DNA of 64,000 nt from Isoetes taiwanensis (Eukaryota > Streptophyta > Lycopodiopsida > Isoetales > Isoetaceae). Positions within the stretch are counted from its first letter, which is position 1, and each line of letters starts with the position of its first letter. Below the pieces are notes generated by a model. The model was not told the origin of the DNA. It saw nothing but the letters and a program-made list of their open reading frames with translations, and ran no database searches. The translations under genes and the position numbers were made by a program. The stretch is from positions 2,682,182 to 2,746,181 of the forward strand of contig JAJEKV010000059.1 in NCBI GenBank assembly GCA_021234155.1, written 5' to 3'. This document shows, one piece after another, positions 1 through 10,398 of this stretch.

Positions 1-1363
1 AAGGGGTGACATCATAACATAGCATCTGATCATCCATCCATCCTAACATCATCTCGCAAGAGCTCCTACCCCATAGCTCAGACTCGTAGAGGATGACTGA
101 CGGCTCGGGGCACCAGAAGCAATGCAGACGGAGTTCATGGCACATGACGTTGGCTGGCATAGAGAACATGGCTAAAGGGTACCACATCCATCCACCCCTC
201 CTGTGCACACTTTGCAAATAGACTGAAAAGTGTCGGGGACATGACCGTAGCCTGCCGGGGATATAGCCGAAAGAGCTACTCCTGGGTTGCATCTCCCCAG
301 GCCCGATGAGGCAGGAAGGTTGCCCTTCCTGGAGGCATCATGCCGATGATGGGGTACTAGAGGGCCACCGCCCGTCTATGGCTACTATCGCCTATGATGA
401 CACACCACCTCAAAACGGTGCATGCCCGAGACTACCCCCAGTCTCACCCCGTGGGGTATCCCACGGCTAGCATCACCCATAAGCGGCGCCAAGCCTATGC
501 CCTGCCCTCTCGCGGTGGCAGGCCATTGGGCCTAGTCTCTTTCCATCATTGGACATCTCCCCCATTCTCAGCCGGTCTCGCCCCCTTCACCCACAGTCAG
601 GTGGGCTCTTGTGCACAGGCCGAATCTACTTGTGATCTAACAGAGCATCTAGGATCATGCTACTAGGCTGGGTCTCTACCCCCCTTCCCCAAACAAGGAG
701 ATATCACAGAAAAACAACAAAGAACATAATCCATCACGAAACAGGATAGAATAACAACTACTTCTATCTACCACAGAACTACTCCTATCATCTAGAAGGG
801 GTTCATTCTTAGAGGCTTCTATCTGGAGATCTAGGAAGGATCTAAGAATGAAACAAAATGCCAGATCGCCTCAATGCTAGCCTGTAAGCTGGCATTGGGG
901 CTCGAATCGACTCCATACCTTCATCCTGGTTGGCGCCCATCTCCAAAATGTGCCGAACTGCCTGGAAACTGCTGCTACTACTCTAAATGATGTTGTAAAC
1001 CAGCTCCTCCCTCCAAAAGAGTCAGATCTGTATGCTCAGGCGCAGCAAACAGAGTAAGGAAGCCCTAATGCAATGAAACTTGGCATTAGGGTTTCTTGAC
1101 CCTTTTGTGTGACGAATTTTAGGGCTTTGTGCCCTAAAGGATCTCATTGGTCAATTGCCACATGGCAATGAGGCATTGGCAAGTTAATGTTTCATAGGTT
1201 AAGGTTCCCTAGATGCAAATATATGATATTTGCATCTCCATGGTATGGTTGTATATGCTTACAACCATATGTGGGTCTCATGTACGTGGCTTTCGGGCTA
1301 CGTACTAGTGACGTACATGTATAATATACATATTTATAGCGTATATTATACTAGAACGTCACA
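1..1363 (-). repeat. 3' LTR of the Ty3 element (partial)
   Basis: This stretch matches 10,635-12,994 with a low level of transitions, apart from the hAT insertion present only in the other copy. On the minus strand the LTR begins TGTGACG at 1,363. Its far end lies outside the window, so about 236 bp are missing. No protein-coding capacity is evident; the short ORFs here are chance. Confidence 0.92.
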
Positions 1364-1376
1364 TTCTCCCCACCTT
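1364..1376 (-). other. Polypurine tract
   Basis: On the minus strand, AAGGTGGGGAGAA lies directly upstream of the 3' LTR start TGTGACG. This is the expected position and composition for the plus-strand DNA primer of an LTR retrotransposon. Confidence 0.85.
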
Positions 1377-2242
1377 GAATTGATGTTGTCCGCAGCATCA
1401 CGGGTCTCCCCACCTTTGGAAAGAACATATCCCTCTAACTCTCCCTACCCTCAACTATTCGCATCCTGCAAAACAGAAGACATTTAACTTTAATAACATA
1501 TTATTATTAAAGTTAGAGTTCACACCTACAACATTATGCAAGGTCAAAAGTTCCTTGCTTACACCTACAAACTACAACAAGCCTAATTTAACTACTGCCG
1601 GCCGCTTGTTGTTGCTCGCTTCACGAGTCTCCGCCTAGTGTGACTCCATGCACTCCTCGTCTTCTTCACTGACATGCATCGGCACACTAAGCTATTAATT
1701 TAACTAATTAAGTTGGTTGTTATGGGAACCACCCATTAATTAGCCTAAGCATGGATGAAAGCATAACTTCCCGGCTAAGAAGATTATGATTCTTCTTTCA
1801 TCGCCGAGGAAGTATGCACTAACATGCCTAAATGCACTAAAGCCTACACCTCTCCCCTCGGCAAGCAAGGAGCAGGTGCTTTCCTATCTTATATGACACA
1901 TGCCCTAATGCATCCCACCCAGGTGCATCACCCTCCCGTGGGGGGTTCTGGCTCGGAGGGACTCCCCAGAATGCCCTCGTCCTTGCGAGTGATCACCTTT
2001 ATCCTGTACATGACCCCCCTATGGTCATGTGCACCAGAGGTGTCTTGTGGCTTAGGGAAGATCTTAAGGATTTATCCCATCCTTGCCACAATTGCCTCTT
2101 TACCATACAAGGGAGCGCATCGTGTGGTTTCTTGGTGCAACTTGGCCTAGAGAAACGATACGAATCTCATCATCGGCTGCTGGAGAAGTTACATGCACGC
2201 TTCCTTCCTGCAAAAGAGCATGCCTTGGAAGAACCACTCACC
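1377..2242 (-). other. Ty3 3' untranslated stretch, no gene seen
   Basis: Between the chromodomain stop and the polypurine tract there is no convincing coding sequence. It holds small inverted repeats, for example a TAACTTTAATAA stem at about 1,488-1,515 and a stem around 1,755-1,803, which could form RNA hairpins near the 3' end of the element transcript. Confidence 0.6.
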
Positions 2243-2473
2243 TCAAGAATCGTCATTGACTATGTCGTCGCTGCTCAATTCGGTGACGATTCTCCCTTTC
2301 TCCATAAACTCTGGGCACTGCTTCTTTAAATCTGATTCAAGTACCCAAGTCGCATCTTCCACTGGGAGTTGCTTCCACTTAACCAAATACTGACGGAATT
2401 GCGTTCTCCTCGTCTTCTTAACATCTCTTTCGAGGAGAAGTTCAGGAACGAGCTCAATGTGCTCTTCTGTCAT
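2243..2473 (-). CDS. Chromodomain, C-terminal end of Pol
   Basis: The 76-residue stretch contains PELLLERDVKK, then QYLVKWKQLPVEDATWV and a terminal helix DLKKQCPEF. This is the three-stranded sheet plus C-terminal helix of the chromodomain found at the end of chromovirus integrases. In this family the domain steers integration by reading histone marks. It follows the integrase GPF module in the same orientation. An in-frame TAA near 2,482 separates it from the upstream module, so in this copy the fusion is broken. The stop codon is TGA. Confidence 0.85.
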   Translation of the reverse strand: MTEEHIELVPELLLERDVKKTRRTQFRQYLVKWKQLPVEDATWVLESDLKKQCPEFMEKGRIVTELSSDDIVNDDS

Positions 2474-3143
2474 CTCTAAAAGTTATGATGTGTCCAATAT
2501 CTCTTCGGGATTGGGCACGTGTCTCTTCAGTAGACTCACGTGGAAGACATCATGGATCTTAAGATGCACTGGCAATTCCAACTTGTAGGCTTGATTGCCT
2601 ACTCTTTGAACTATTTTGAAAGGCCCTGCCCATCTTGGCGCAAGCTTCTTGCAATTGCCAATTCTCAATTTGGCTTGCTTCACCTTAATCTTTAGCCAGA
2701 CATTATCTCCAACTTGAAATTCTCTTACCGTTCTGTGCTTGTCGGCGATGCTCTTTTGACGGCTTCTTGCGGCCAACAAATATCCTCTTACTTCATCAAC
2801 AAGCTGCTCCATTTCTGCCAACATCTTTTGGGATACTTCCACTTTTGACACTGGATTGTGCCAAGTATCAGGAGTCAAACAATGGTATCCATAATTGATC
2901 ATGAATGGGGACATTTGCGAAGACTCCTGCTTTGTGCTATTATACGCAAATTCCACCAAGTGGAGATACTCTTCCCATTTGAATTGCTTGTTTCAAACAT
3001 AATTTCTGAGCATATCCTCAATTATTCTCTTTGTCCTTTCTGTTTGCCCATCCGTCTGAGGATGATATGCTGTGCTCATGGAGAGCTTCGTCTGAATTGT
3101 TGCAAAAAGATCTTGCCAAAAGGCGCTCATAAACTTGGGATCT
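2474..3143 (-). pseudogene. Integrase C-terminal part (catalytic C end and GPF module)
   Basis: The [18 protein letters not shown] and EDML motifs of the integrase catalytic domain are readable, followed by VEFAYNS and the C-terminal GPY/F-type module (LAPRWAGPFKIVQRV, then HDVFHVSLLK). This part is out of frame with the upstream polymerase ORF. The break at about 3,143-3,150 looks like extra AT dinucleotides in an ATATA run right after the second catalytic aspartate (NSD). Integrase inserts the cDNA into the genome; this copy would not make a working one. Confidence 0.85.
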
Positions 3144-5111
3144 CTATATATCAGAGTTTATCTCCCTAGGCATGCCATGCAATCTAAAGATCTCCTTTAC
3201 AAATAGGGCTGCTGCATCCAATGCCGTATCTGTGGTCTTGCATGGAATAAAATAAGCCATTTTTGATAGCTTATCTACTACAACCATCAATGCATCTTTA
3301 CCCCTTTGGGTTCTAGGAAGGCCCGTGATAAAGTCCATGCTCACCACTTCCCATTTGGCATTCGGGACCGCCAAAGGTTCCAAGGCACCTGGAATGCGAA
3401 GCTGCTCTGCTTTTGTCTGTTGGCATATCTGGCACTCACGGATATACCTTGCTATATCTTTCTTCATTCCCGACCAATAATAGATACTTCTTATTTTGAA
3501 GTAGGTTTTCATGAATCCAGCATGACCTGCTATTGGGCTGCTATGTGTATCGTGGAGGATCAACTTCCTTACTCCTGACGATTCTAGTACACAAAGCTTA
3601 TTCTTATGATAAAGAAGCTTACCTTCCTTTTTATAATTCTTGAAGGTCTCCCTTTCTGCATCCGTTCTTGCCTCCTTAGAGAGGCTTGCCCAAACTTCAC
3701 TAAATTCCTTATATGTTGGCAAGGTTTCCTCAATCTTTCCGCCAAATTCACTAACTAGCGTGGAGATTGCATTACAATGAACTCTTGTAATCAATGGATG
3801 CCTTGAGAGCGCATCCGCTACTTGATTCGACTTTCCTGGCTTATAAATGATCTCCAATTCATATTCTTCCAGGAATTCCATCCACCTTCTTTGCCTTAGG
3901 TTAAGGTGAGGTTGGGTGAACACATACTGAAGACTCTGGTGATCTGTCTCAAGCTTAAACTTCCTGCCCAATAAATAGTGCCTCCAGATTCTCAATGCCC
4001 TTACTACAGCCAACAACTCTTGGTCATGTGTTGGGTAGCGTGTTTCGGCATCGTTCATTTTCCTTGAGTCATATGCCACGACTCTTCCCTCTTGCATGAG
4101 AACTGCTCCTGTAGCTATGCGACTTGCATCTGTTGCTACAAGCTTATCCTTATCTGGGGCTGGCAAAACTAGCACTGGTGCTGTTATCAGAGCCTCCTTT
4201 AGCTTTTCGAAAGCTGCTTGCGCCTTCTTGCACCAATGTTCTTGCCAATCTTTGACCTTCCCAGACTTGGTAAGGTCGGTTAGCGGGGCTGCTATCTTTG
4301 CAAAATACTTGACAAACCTTCTATAAAATCCCGCCAATCCTAGAAAGCTCCTGACTTCATGGATATTCCTTGGGATCGGCCACTTAATTATTGCTTCTAT
4401 CTTGCAGGGATCTGTTGCTATCCCGTCTACTGATATGACATAGCCCAAATACTCGATCATAAAGGTCGCAAAATGGCACTTGGAGCGCTTTGCATACAAT
4501 TTGTGCCTTCTTAACTTGTCAAATGCCTTTTTCAAATGCATGACATGCTCTTCCAAAGACTTGCTATAGACCAAGATGTCATCAAAGAACACTATTATAA
4601 AGGAGTCTAAAAACTCGCGGAAGACATCATTCATCAAGCGCATAAAAGTTGCTGGGGCATTAGATAACCCAAATGGCATAACTGTGAACTCATAATGCCC
4701 ATATCTGGTTCTGAATGTTGTCTTGTGAATGTCTTGCTCCTTAATCCTTATCTGATGGTATCCTGACCTTAGGTCAATCTTTGAGAAGATTTTTGCTCCC
4801 TGCAACTGATCCATCAAGTCATCTGATCTTGGCAGAGCATATTTGTTCTTAATGGTGTGCTTATTAATTATAAGCTGTCTATAATCTACGCACATCCTTA
4901 AGCTACCATCCTTTTTCTTGACAAAAAGAATGGGTGCCCCAAATGGGGAGACACTAGGTCTGATGGACCCTAGGTCTAGCAAATCTTGCAACTGTTTCTT
5001 AAGCTCTACCAATTCCTGGCTGGACATCCTATAGGGTGCCTTGTTGGTTGGCTTTGTTCCAGGTTCCAATGCTATTTCACACTCTACTCCCCTGTGGGGC
5101 GGAAGTTGCAT
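3144..5111 (-). CDS. Ty3 Pol: reverse transcriptase, RNase H, integrase N-terminal part
   Basis: A 655-residue open frame. In order: an RT palm with [29 protein letters not shown] and the catalytic box [11 protein letters not shown] (canonical YVDD replaced by FFDD, both aspartates kept); an RNase H with [24 protein letters not shown] and ADALSRHP; then the integrase HHCC zinc-binding region (H near THSS and [13 protein letters not shown]) and MDFITGLP with the first catalytic aspartate. The frame ends at TAG after NSDI because of the frameshift described for the next segment. It replicates the element RNA into cDNA in virus-like particles. The start residue is arbitrary, since Pol is normally cleaved from a polyprotein and the upstream protease is in a different local frame. 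Confidence 0.95.
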   Translation of the reverse strand: MQLPPHRGVECEIALEPGTKPTNKAPYRMSSQELVELKKQLQDLLDLGSIRPSVSPFGAPILFVKKKDGSLRMCVDYRQLIINKHTIKNKYALPRSDDLMDQLQGAKIFSKIDLRSGYHQIRIKEQDIHKTTFRTRYGHYEFTVMPFGLSNAPATFMRLMNDVFREFLDSFIIVFFDDILVYSKSLEEHVMHLKKAFDKLRRHKLYAKRSKCHFATFMIEYLGYVISVDGIATDPCKIEAIIKWPIPRNIHEVRSFLGLAGFYRRFVKYFAKIAAPLTDLTKSGKVKDWQEHWCKKAQAAFEKLKEALITAPVLVLPAPDKDKLVATDASRIATGAVLMQEGRVVAYDSRKMNDAETRYPTHDQELLAVVRALRIWRHYLLGRKFKLETDHQSLQYVFTQPHLNLRQRRWMEFLEEYELEIIYKPGKSNQVADALSRHPLITRVHCNAISTLVSEFGGKIEETLPTYKEFSEVWASLSKEARTDAERETFKNYKKEGKLLYHKNKLCVLESSGVRKLILHDTHSSPIAGHAGFMKTYFKIRSIYYWSGMKKDIARYIRECQICQQTKAEQLRIPGALEPLAVPNAKWEVVSMDFITGLPRTQRGKDALMVVVDKLSKMAYFIPCKTTDTALDAAALFVKEIFRLHGMPREINSDI

Positions 5112-5387
5112 TATCTGATCTGGAAATTTACTTGCTTGGGTAGCTCGTCATCTTTCTTGCCTTGCTCATCTCTAGGCTCTATCATTTCAAGCTTAAAGAT
5201 GAACGCTACTTGTTCTTTCATCAAACTCTTGAAAAGTTCTATTCCTACCATACATTGCATGATGGGTTCAACCTTATTACCTGTGATTTCAATAATCTTG
5301 CCCTCGGGCATATGCAATGTGACTTTTCTTTTGCCACAATCAATTATGGCACCTGCCAGTCCTAGGTATTCCATGCCGACAATGAGG
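5111..5387 (-). pseudogene. Aspartic protease remnant
   Basis: DLIVGMEYLGLAGAIIDCG and TLHMPEG match the C-terminal half of a retropepsin. The part with the catalytic D-T/S-G and the gag zinc knuckle is missing. Gag sequence abuts this segment in the same frame with only a TAG between (5,388-5,390), which indicates an internal deletion of the gag-protease boundary. The product could not process the polyprotein. Confidence 0.75.
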
Positions 5388-6435
5388 TCCTATCTTCCAA
5401 TGTTCATTACCTCTGCTTTGCATTCCGCTTCTGCAACGGTTTTCGGGTCGATGGCCCTGACTATCTTCCGCAGCTCATCATTTAGGCCTGCTATATAACT
5501 GTCCACTGCTTCTCGTTCTGTTATCCTTGGAACATACAATCTCAGCTTCATGAGTTCCTCGGTGTATTTCTGAATTGAACGGTTCCCTTGTTGTAGCCTA
5601 TAGAACTGCTGTGCCATATCACTCTTGTGTTATTTGGGTACGTAATGCTTCTTGAAAGCCTTGGCGAACTTTTTAAACTTGCACGTGTTCCTGCTTATGC
5701 CATGAGTTTTTGCGTACCCCTTCCACCAGATCCTGGGTGCTCCGGTCAAATTGGTTGTTGCTACCGTGGCCATATCTCTGTCCTTCATACCATAAACTTT
5801 ACCATACTCTTCCATCTCGTCTAACCACGCCTCAGCCTCCATCCCCGATCTACTGGTTCCGGAAAATAGGGCCATCTTCTTTGCCCTATATATATTGCTA
5901 ATGCAGAGTCCACCTTTTTTTGATAAAGTGCCTTGGACTTGCCATGGCATCTCCTTTGATCTGCTTCCCCTTCATCTGAATCTGAGCTTGTGTCCGAGTC
6001 TGAATCTGTTGATGACTGGGAACTAACAGCTGGGTTTGAGCTGGGGGACCTTCGCCTCTTGCGTTTCTTGTCCTTCTTCTTATCATGTCCCCAGGCCTGC
6101 CTTTGTGGTTCCTCATTCTTGTTAGCAGATGCCGCTAAAAGAGCCTTGATTTGGCTCAGATCTGTCTTTATCTGAGATATCTTCTCCTCCGGTGTTAGGA
6201 CTCTTTCTTGTTCAAATAGCCGGCGAGGTGCAAACTGCCTTGGATGGGTCCTCTCTACGGGGATTTCTTGATCATACTGATCGGGATACCTAACTGCACA
6301 TATTGCATTTATTTTTAAATTATGAGCAACATTAGTTGTGTTCCTTGTTATTGCTGATATTTGCTTCATACTACAATAAGATATGAATAGATATGAGCAA
6401 AAAGAAATAAACACAACTTTATTTAATATCCGCAT
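5388..6435 (-). pseudogene. Gag capsid region, broken
   Basis: The core at 5,388-5,950 has the plant retrotransposon gag pattern: EAEAWLDEMEEYG, GAPRIWWKGYA, FKKHYVP, then AQQFYRLQQG and LRLYVPRITE. An in-frame TAA interrupts it at about 5,630. Upstream, 5,821-6,435 encodes a Lys/Arg- and Ser/Asp-rich segment (DKKKDKKRKRRRSPSS then a run of SDSD-type residues) joined to the core by a frameshift near 5,900. No CCHC knuckle remains. Gag would form the virus-like particle. Confidence 0.8.
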
Positions 6436-6468
6436 ATTTAGTGCAAAAAGATATTATGCAATAAAAAC

Positions 6469-7933
6469 TTAATGTCGTTTATCTGGATGGTCCTCCAGAT
6501 ATTTCCTAACCCGGGCCATGTCTAGAGGCTGTCTTAGGTTCCTGATAATGTTGGAGGCAGCCCCTCCTCTAAAAGCAGCCTCAATCTGCTCTTGCCCCTG
6601 GTTAGTCACATGAGCCGCTGTCACAACTAATCGGCCCGTTCTTACGTGCGGTATGGCGAAGTCGAGAAGACTCAAGGCAACTGATCTTTTCACTAGGATG
6701 ATATGGTCTGCATTTGCTGGCAATCTGGAGTGTCCCCCAAATCCTGATAGGGCTATGAGTGAAAAGACCGCTTCCTCCCCCCTTGGGCTAGATTGTCGGT
6801 GGAGCACCGCTATTCTTCCATCGGTGAGCAGTGGCAGGTAGTACTTTAAAGCACTAGTCCTATCACCCTTCTTTTCTGCTCCTCTCGATGCAGCCCTATG
6901 CCGACCTGCAAACTCATCTATGGGGACTTGGATCAACTCCCGGTCGTCCTCCACCCTAGTTGCTCGTGATGTCAGTTTTGCTGGAGCCACATGATGAGAT
7001 CTATCATCCTGTCTGCTTGATGAAGATTCTCCCCTTGATATATTGGTTGTCTTTCCCCTTATGCCCATCCGCTCTTGCAATGCTAGGAACTCTTCTTCGG
7101 AAGGGAGCTGAGCTTGTTCCATTATCTGTCTAAGGTGCCCATACGCTTCAATATCCGAAGTTGGTCGGCCCCTATAGGACTCCACTTCTGCTATCTCTGC
7201 AGGGAAATCTTGTGTCTCCCGGTCGATGAAGCCCTCTAGATCCTGTTGTCGAAGGAGGTGGAGGAGCTCGTCTTGCCTATAGCCCCTCTCCTGGCATTGG
7301 GGTAAGTTCTTGATGTCGTTTAAGAAGAGGTAAGCCTCCCCTTGAAGCATAATTGGGGTAAGACTAGTTATACCTAGCCCTAATGGTGGGGCTATCCTTT
7401 GTTGGTGCAGCTCATTATCAAGTGTTGCCTCTTCCTCTTCAGCTAATCTCTGCTCCTCTTCAAGGTCCATTTCCTGTTCTTCATCCTCTTTCTTCACTTT
7501 CTGATGCATCTTCCAACATGAGGATGTCCTGCCTTTGCCCTTGGGTTGCAAGGGGTTCGACTGCCAAGGGTTGAATGGAGGGTTGCCCTACTTCAACTTG
7601 GGTCCTATAGTTCATGAAGATTGCCAAGGCAGTTGTGAAAGAGAAGTACCCTACTCTATTTACAGACATGGCCATGTAGTCAGGCATACGAGTGACTTGA
7701 CTGCTAAGGTATCTAGCAATGTTAGGTACATGGCTCAGGGCTGCTGAGAGGGCTTGCTTAGGTACAAAGTATCCTGTGCATGGGGGTACTTCTGTCAAGT
7801 AGGGTCCTACCTTGGCTTGGAATTCATCAAGGACCTGCTGATAGAACGGTGTTGCTGCTAGGGTCGCCTCTAAGTCAAACTCATGACAGAAGACTGCAAA
7901 GACTGACTCAATGTCTACCTCAGTGACCATCAC
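6469..7933 (-). pseudogene. Accessory ORF upstream of gag, unknown function
   Basis: Two overlapping frames (7,481-7,933 and 6,469-7,551) look like one roughly 480-residue protein with a frameshift near 7,500-7,550. The N-terminal part is a folded-looking segment (VFAVFCHEFDLEATLAATPF, YFVPKQALSAALSHV). The middle is a highly acidic helix (QEMDLEEEQRLAEEEEA). The C-terminal part ends FAIPHVRTGRLVVTAAHV, RKYLEDHPDKRH and TAA. I recognise no family. It is in the same orientation as gag and pol and lies between the leader hairpins and gag, so it is an extra gene of the element rather than part of the usual gag-pol. It could be an extended gag N-terminus, but a TAA and a gap separate it from gag. 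Confidence 0.6.
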
Positions 7934-8227
7934 CTGAAGGTAGTTGGTGCCATGATAGAGTTGGAGTAGAGGATGACAAATAGAAGGTTGAACGTCTTAG
8001 GGAGCTGAAAGATCGCCTCAGAGCAAGAGCAAAGATTGCAAGGTGGAAATGAGAAGGTTTGAGGTCCTATTTATAGAGAAATCTAGGTGGCAAATTTCTA
8101 GGGTTTCGTGCTTAAGACATTTTTGGGTACTAAAAGGATGAAATCTTACTATTTTGGAGAGTTGGATCTACTTAGCAGGGTCTTAGGTTGAGATTTGGGT
8201 TACTAGGGACCAAATTTGGGGCAAATG

Positions 8228-8290
8228 CTCACACTGTGCGCGGGATGCCTAGTTGAGATTCTCAATTAGGCACCTGGCGCATAGTGTGAG
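8228..8290. repeat. Leader hairpin repeat, copy A (63 bp)
   Basis: A long imperfect inverted repeat that starts CTCACACTGTGCGC and ends GCGCATAGTGTGAG, with an inner stem GCCTA-TTGAGA / TCTCAA-TAGGC around a one-base centre. Three full copies and one half copy of this 63-bp unit occur in the Ty3 leader. Pairing is retained although the copies differ in sequence. Confidence 0.85.
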
Positions 8291-8430
8291 TAAATGGGCT
8301 CATTTTGGGGTGAAAAGCTGCTCAAATTCAACAAGTAAGTAGTCCATTCTATCCTACTCGAAGAGTTGGATCGACTGGTATACTCACTTGTCAAGTTTGG
8401 AGCTGTTTTGATTGAGTTTGGGGGCAAATA

Positions 8431-8493
8431 CTCACACTATGTGCGGGACGCCTAGTTGGGATTCTCAATTAGGCGTCTGGCGCACAGTGTGAG
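8431..8493. repeat. Leader hairpin repeat, copy B (63 bp)
   Basis: Same unit as copy A: it begins CTCACACTATGTGCG and ends CGCACAGTGTGAG, with the inner arms GCCTAGTTGGGA and CTCAATTAGGC. It lies just downstream (in element sense) of the histone-like ORF. Confidence 0.85.
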
Positions 8494-8636
8494 TAAATGG
8501 TCCAATTTACTCCACACAAGCCAGATTAACATGATCTAAACTATGGAACCTACTAAAATCAAGGCAATTACATACTATGACTACCAATTGACACAAAAAA
8601 AAAATACTTTTATATTAAGGAAAATTTAAGGTACAT

Positions 8637-9862
8637 TTAGGGTTTCTCAGAGGGGTCCCTCCTAATATCCCTTGCCAGTCTCATGTCCTTGGGCATTAGT
8701 GTCACCCTCTTGGCATGTACTGCACATGCTCTGGCATCTTCAAATTCTCTGACAATTTTCTGCTCTGCTGCTTCTTGCAAAGCTAGAAGACTCCCATCTG
8801 TGACCCTCATGTCCTTCCTAAATTCCTGAATAACTTCCCTGCAGAGCCTGACAAATGGGGCTCTGGGTATCAACATCCCATAGCTGTTCTAAAAATGCCT
8901 AAGCTCATGAGCCACTCTTGAAATCCTGCTTCTTCCCTTGAAGGGCTTCTTTGATGGCTCAGGTTTCTGTGGTGGGGGTTTTAGTGTGTCCTTTCTTTTG
9001 GGTACTCCCCCTGCTACCACCCTTGGCCTATGCTTCTGGTAATACTTATCATAGGCCTGATACATCTTCATAAATTCCTTGTAATCTTTCAGCTGCTGCT
9101 TGTATTCAATATCTTGCTTCAGCTGATAAGATTCTCTCTGTGGTTTCTTACTCTTCTTGGAGTTCGTATCATCCTTCTTCTCTGGCCATACCGGGTAAGG
9201 TGGGGGTCCCGGTTCTTGAACCTCATCTCCTGCTGCATCTTTCTCTGTTGCACCCGAGGTGCCTTCTCCTGGTTCTCGTGGAACTCTCACATCATCATCT
9301 TCTATATCAGATGATGAAGTTAGTGGCTCGTCTGAGCCCTCTCTCTAATGACAACCTTAGGATTCGGGGTTGTCTTGGTCTTCCTTTGGGGCTTGTCCAG
9401 TTGTGGCTTCTTACCTTTGGCAGCTGCCTTTTTCCTGGCTGCTTCCTCAGCTGCAAGCTGGGCTTCTTCCTCTGCTTTCTTCTTGGCTTCTGCCTCAGCT
9501 GCCAATTTCTTCTTCAACTCCCTATTCTTCTTCTTGAGAGATTGCTTATCTTGCTTATTCTTTGTCCTTCGTTCTTCCTCCCTCTTTGCTTCCTCCTCTT
9601 CTTTTCTCTTTGCTTCCTCCTCTTCTCCTCTCTTGGCCTCCTCCTGCGCTTTCCTTGCCTTCTCTTCGGCCCTCCTCGCCTTCTTGGCTGCGCGCTTGGC
9701 CTCCTTTTCTGCGGCTTTATTTGCAGCTTTCTTCTCTTCTAGCTTTCTTTTCTTGGCCTCCTTCTTGGCCTGTGCCTCTTCATCAGGAAGAGGTTCTTGG
9801 GGCGTTTCCTGTTCATCTGGGTTAGCTTGTTGCTCCGGGTTCTTGGGCTGATCCTCCTCCAT
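8637..9862 (-). pseudogene. Histone H3-like ORF with a long charged N-terminal tail, carried by the Ty3 element
   Basis: The C-terminal segment (8,637 to about 8,930) aligns along the whole histone H3 fold: alpha-N SRVAHELRHF, then [14 protein letters not shown] (H3 has LIRKLPFQRLVREI), [17 protein letters not shown] (H3 MALQEA), [21 protein letters not shown] (H3 [20 protein letters not shown]) and ARDIRRD, then TAA. Loop 1 has the same length as in H3, without the insertion typical of CENH3. The tail is about 320 residues: a Lys/Glu/Ala coiled coil (9,320-9,862), then an acidic and Pro-rich stretch with PPPYPVWPEKKDD. One in-frame TAG (8,889-8,891) stands where H3 has Gln in its RRYQ motif, and an AG-repeat slip near 9,355 shifts the tail frame. 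The start ATG at 9,862 is the best candidate; an overlapping frame begins at 9,948. It has the same orientation as gag-pol. Confidence 0.85.
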
Positions 9863-9935
9863 GTCAGAACTGGTTCTTGGTCTGGCTGCTGTGTCTCAGG
9901 TTCTGGCTCGACCTGTTCTTCCGGGTTGGTCGAGG

Positions 9936-9973
9936 TTGGGATTCTCAATTAGGCGCCTGGTGCATAGTGTGAG
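9936..9973. repeat. Leader hairpin repeat, half copy C
   Basis: Only the right half of the 63-bp hairpin unit is present (TTGGGATTCTCAATTAGGCG to AGTGTGAG). It abuts the 5' edge of the histone-like ORF, so the junction of the ORF block falls exactly at the hairpin tip. This suggests a rearrangement breakpoint in the loop. Confidence 0.75.
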
Positions 9974-10112
9974 TAATTGGCTCATTTTAAGGTTAGGTTT
10001 AATTAGTTTTGGTGAACTAACATGCATTCCTAGGTCATTTTTATGTGTAGTTCTACCTATAACATTACTTTTCCTAAACTAACTAACCTTCTAGCCAAAC
10101 AAGGGGCAATTA

Positions 10113-10175
10113 CTCACACTGTGCACAGGGCGCCTAGTTGGGAATGCCAATTAGGAGTCTGGCGCACAGTGTAAG
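10113..10175. repeat. Leader hairpin repeat, copy D (63 bp)
   Basis: Starts CTCACACTGTGCACAGGG and ends GGCGCACAGTGTAAG, with the inner arms CGCCTAGTTGG and CCAATTAGG. It lies between the primer-binding site and the histone-like ORF. The surrounding 9,974-10,385 shows no ORF and is the untranslated leader. Confidence 0.8.
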
Positions 10176-10385
10176 CAAAGTGCTCACAGTCAGCTAGTTG
10201 CACCCAGTTTCCCCCCTTTCATGCTAACTTGACTACTGCTAGCTACTCAAATCTCCCTATGGGGAAAAATTTTTTTCCAATTTTGAAGTCTCACGCCTAC
10301 TTTCCCAGAACTTCGGATATACTTCTAGAATGTTAGTCCTACAGGGATAATGATCAGTGCTTGATCTTGGTGTGCCAAGATCATT

Positions 10386-10397
10386 GCTCTGATACCA
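10386..10397 (-). other. Primer-binding site for initiator tRNA-Met
   Basis: On the minus strand TGGTATCAGAGC lies one base inside the 5' LTR. It is complementary to the 3' end of plant initiator tRNA-Met, the usual primer of Ty3 and Ty1 elements of plants, and it fixes the orientation of the element. Confidence 0.93.
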
Positions 10398-10398
10398 C

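Noticed and set aside
394-666. 90-codon ORF in the LTR
   Set aside because: It is not preserved in the other LTR and has no family features.
8637-8930. Calling the histone-like ORF a centromeric CENH3
   Set aside because: Loop 1 has ordinary H3 length without the CENH3 insertion, and the long charged tail proves nothing. Only an H3-type fold is supported.
9348-9851. Plus-strand Phe/Leu/Ser-rich ORF
   Set aside because: It is the antisense shadow of the Lys/Glu-rich tail of the histone-like ORF.
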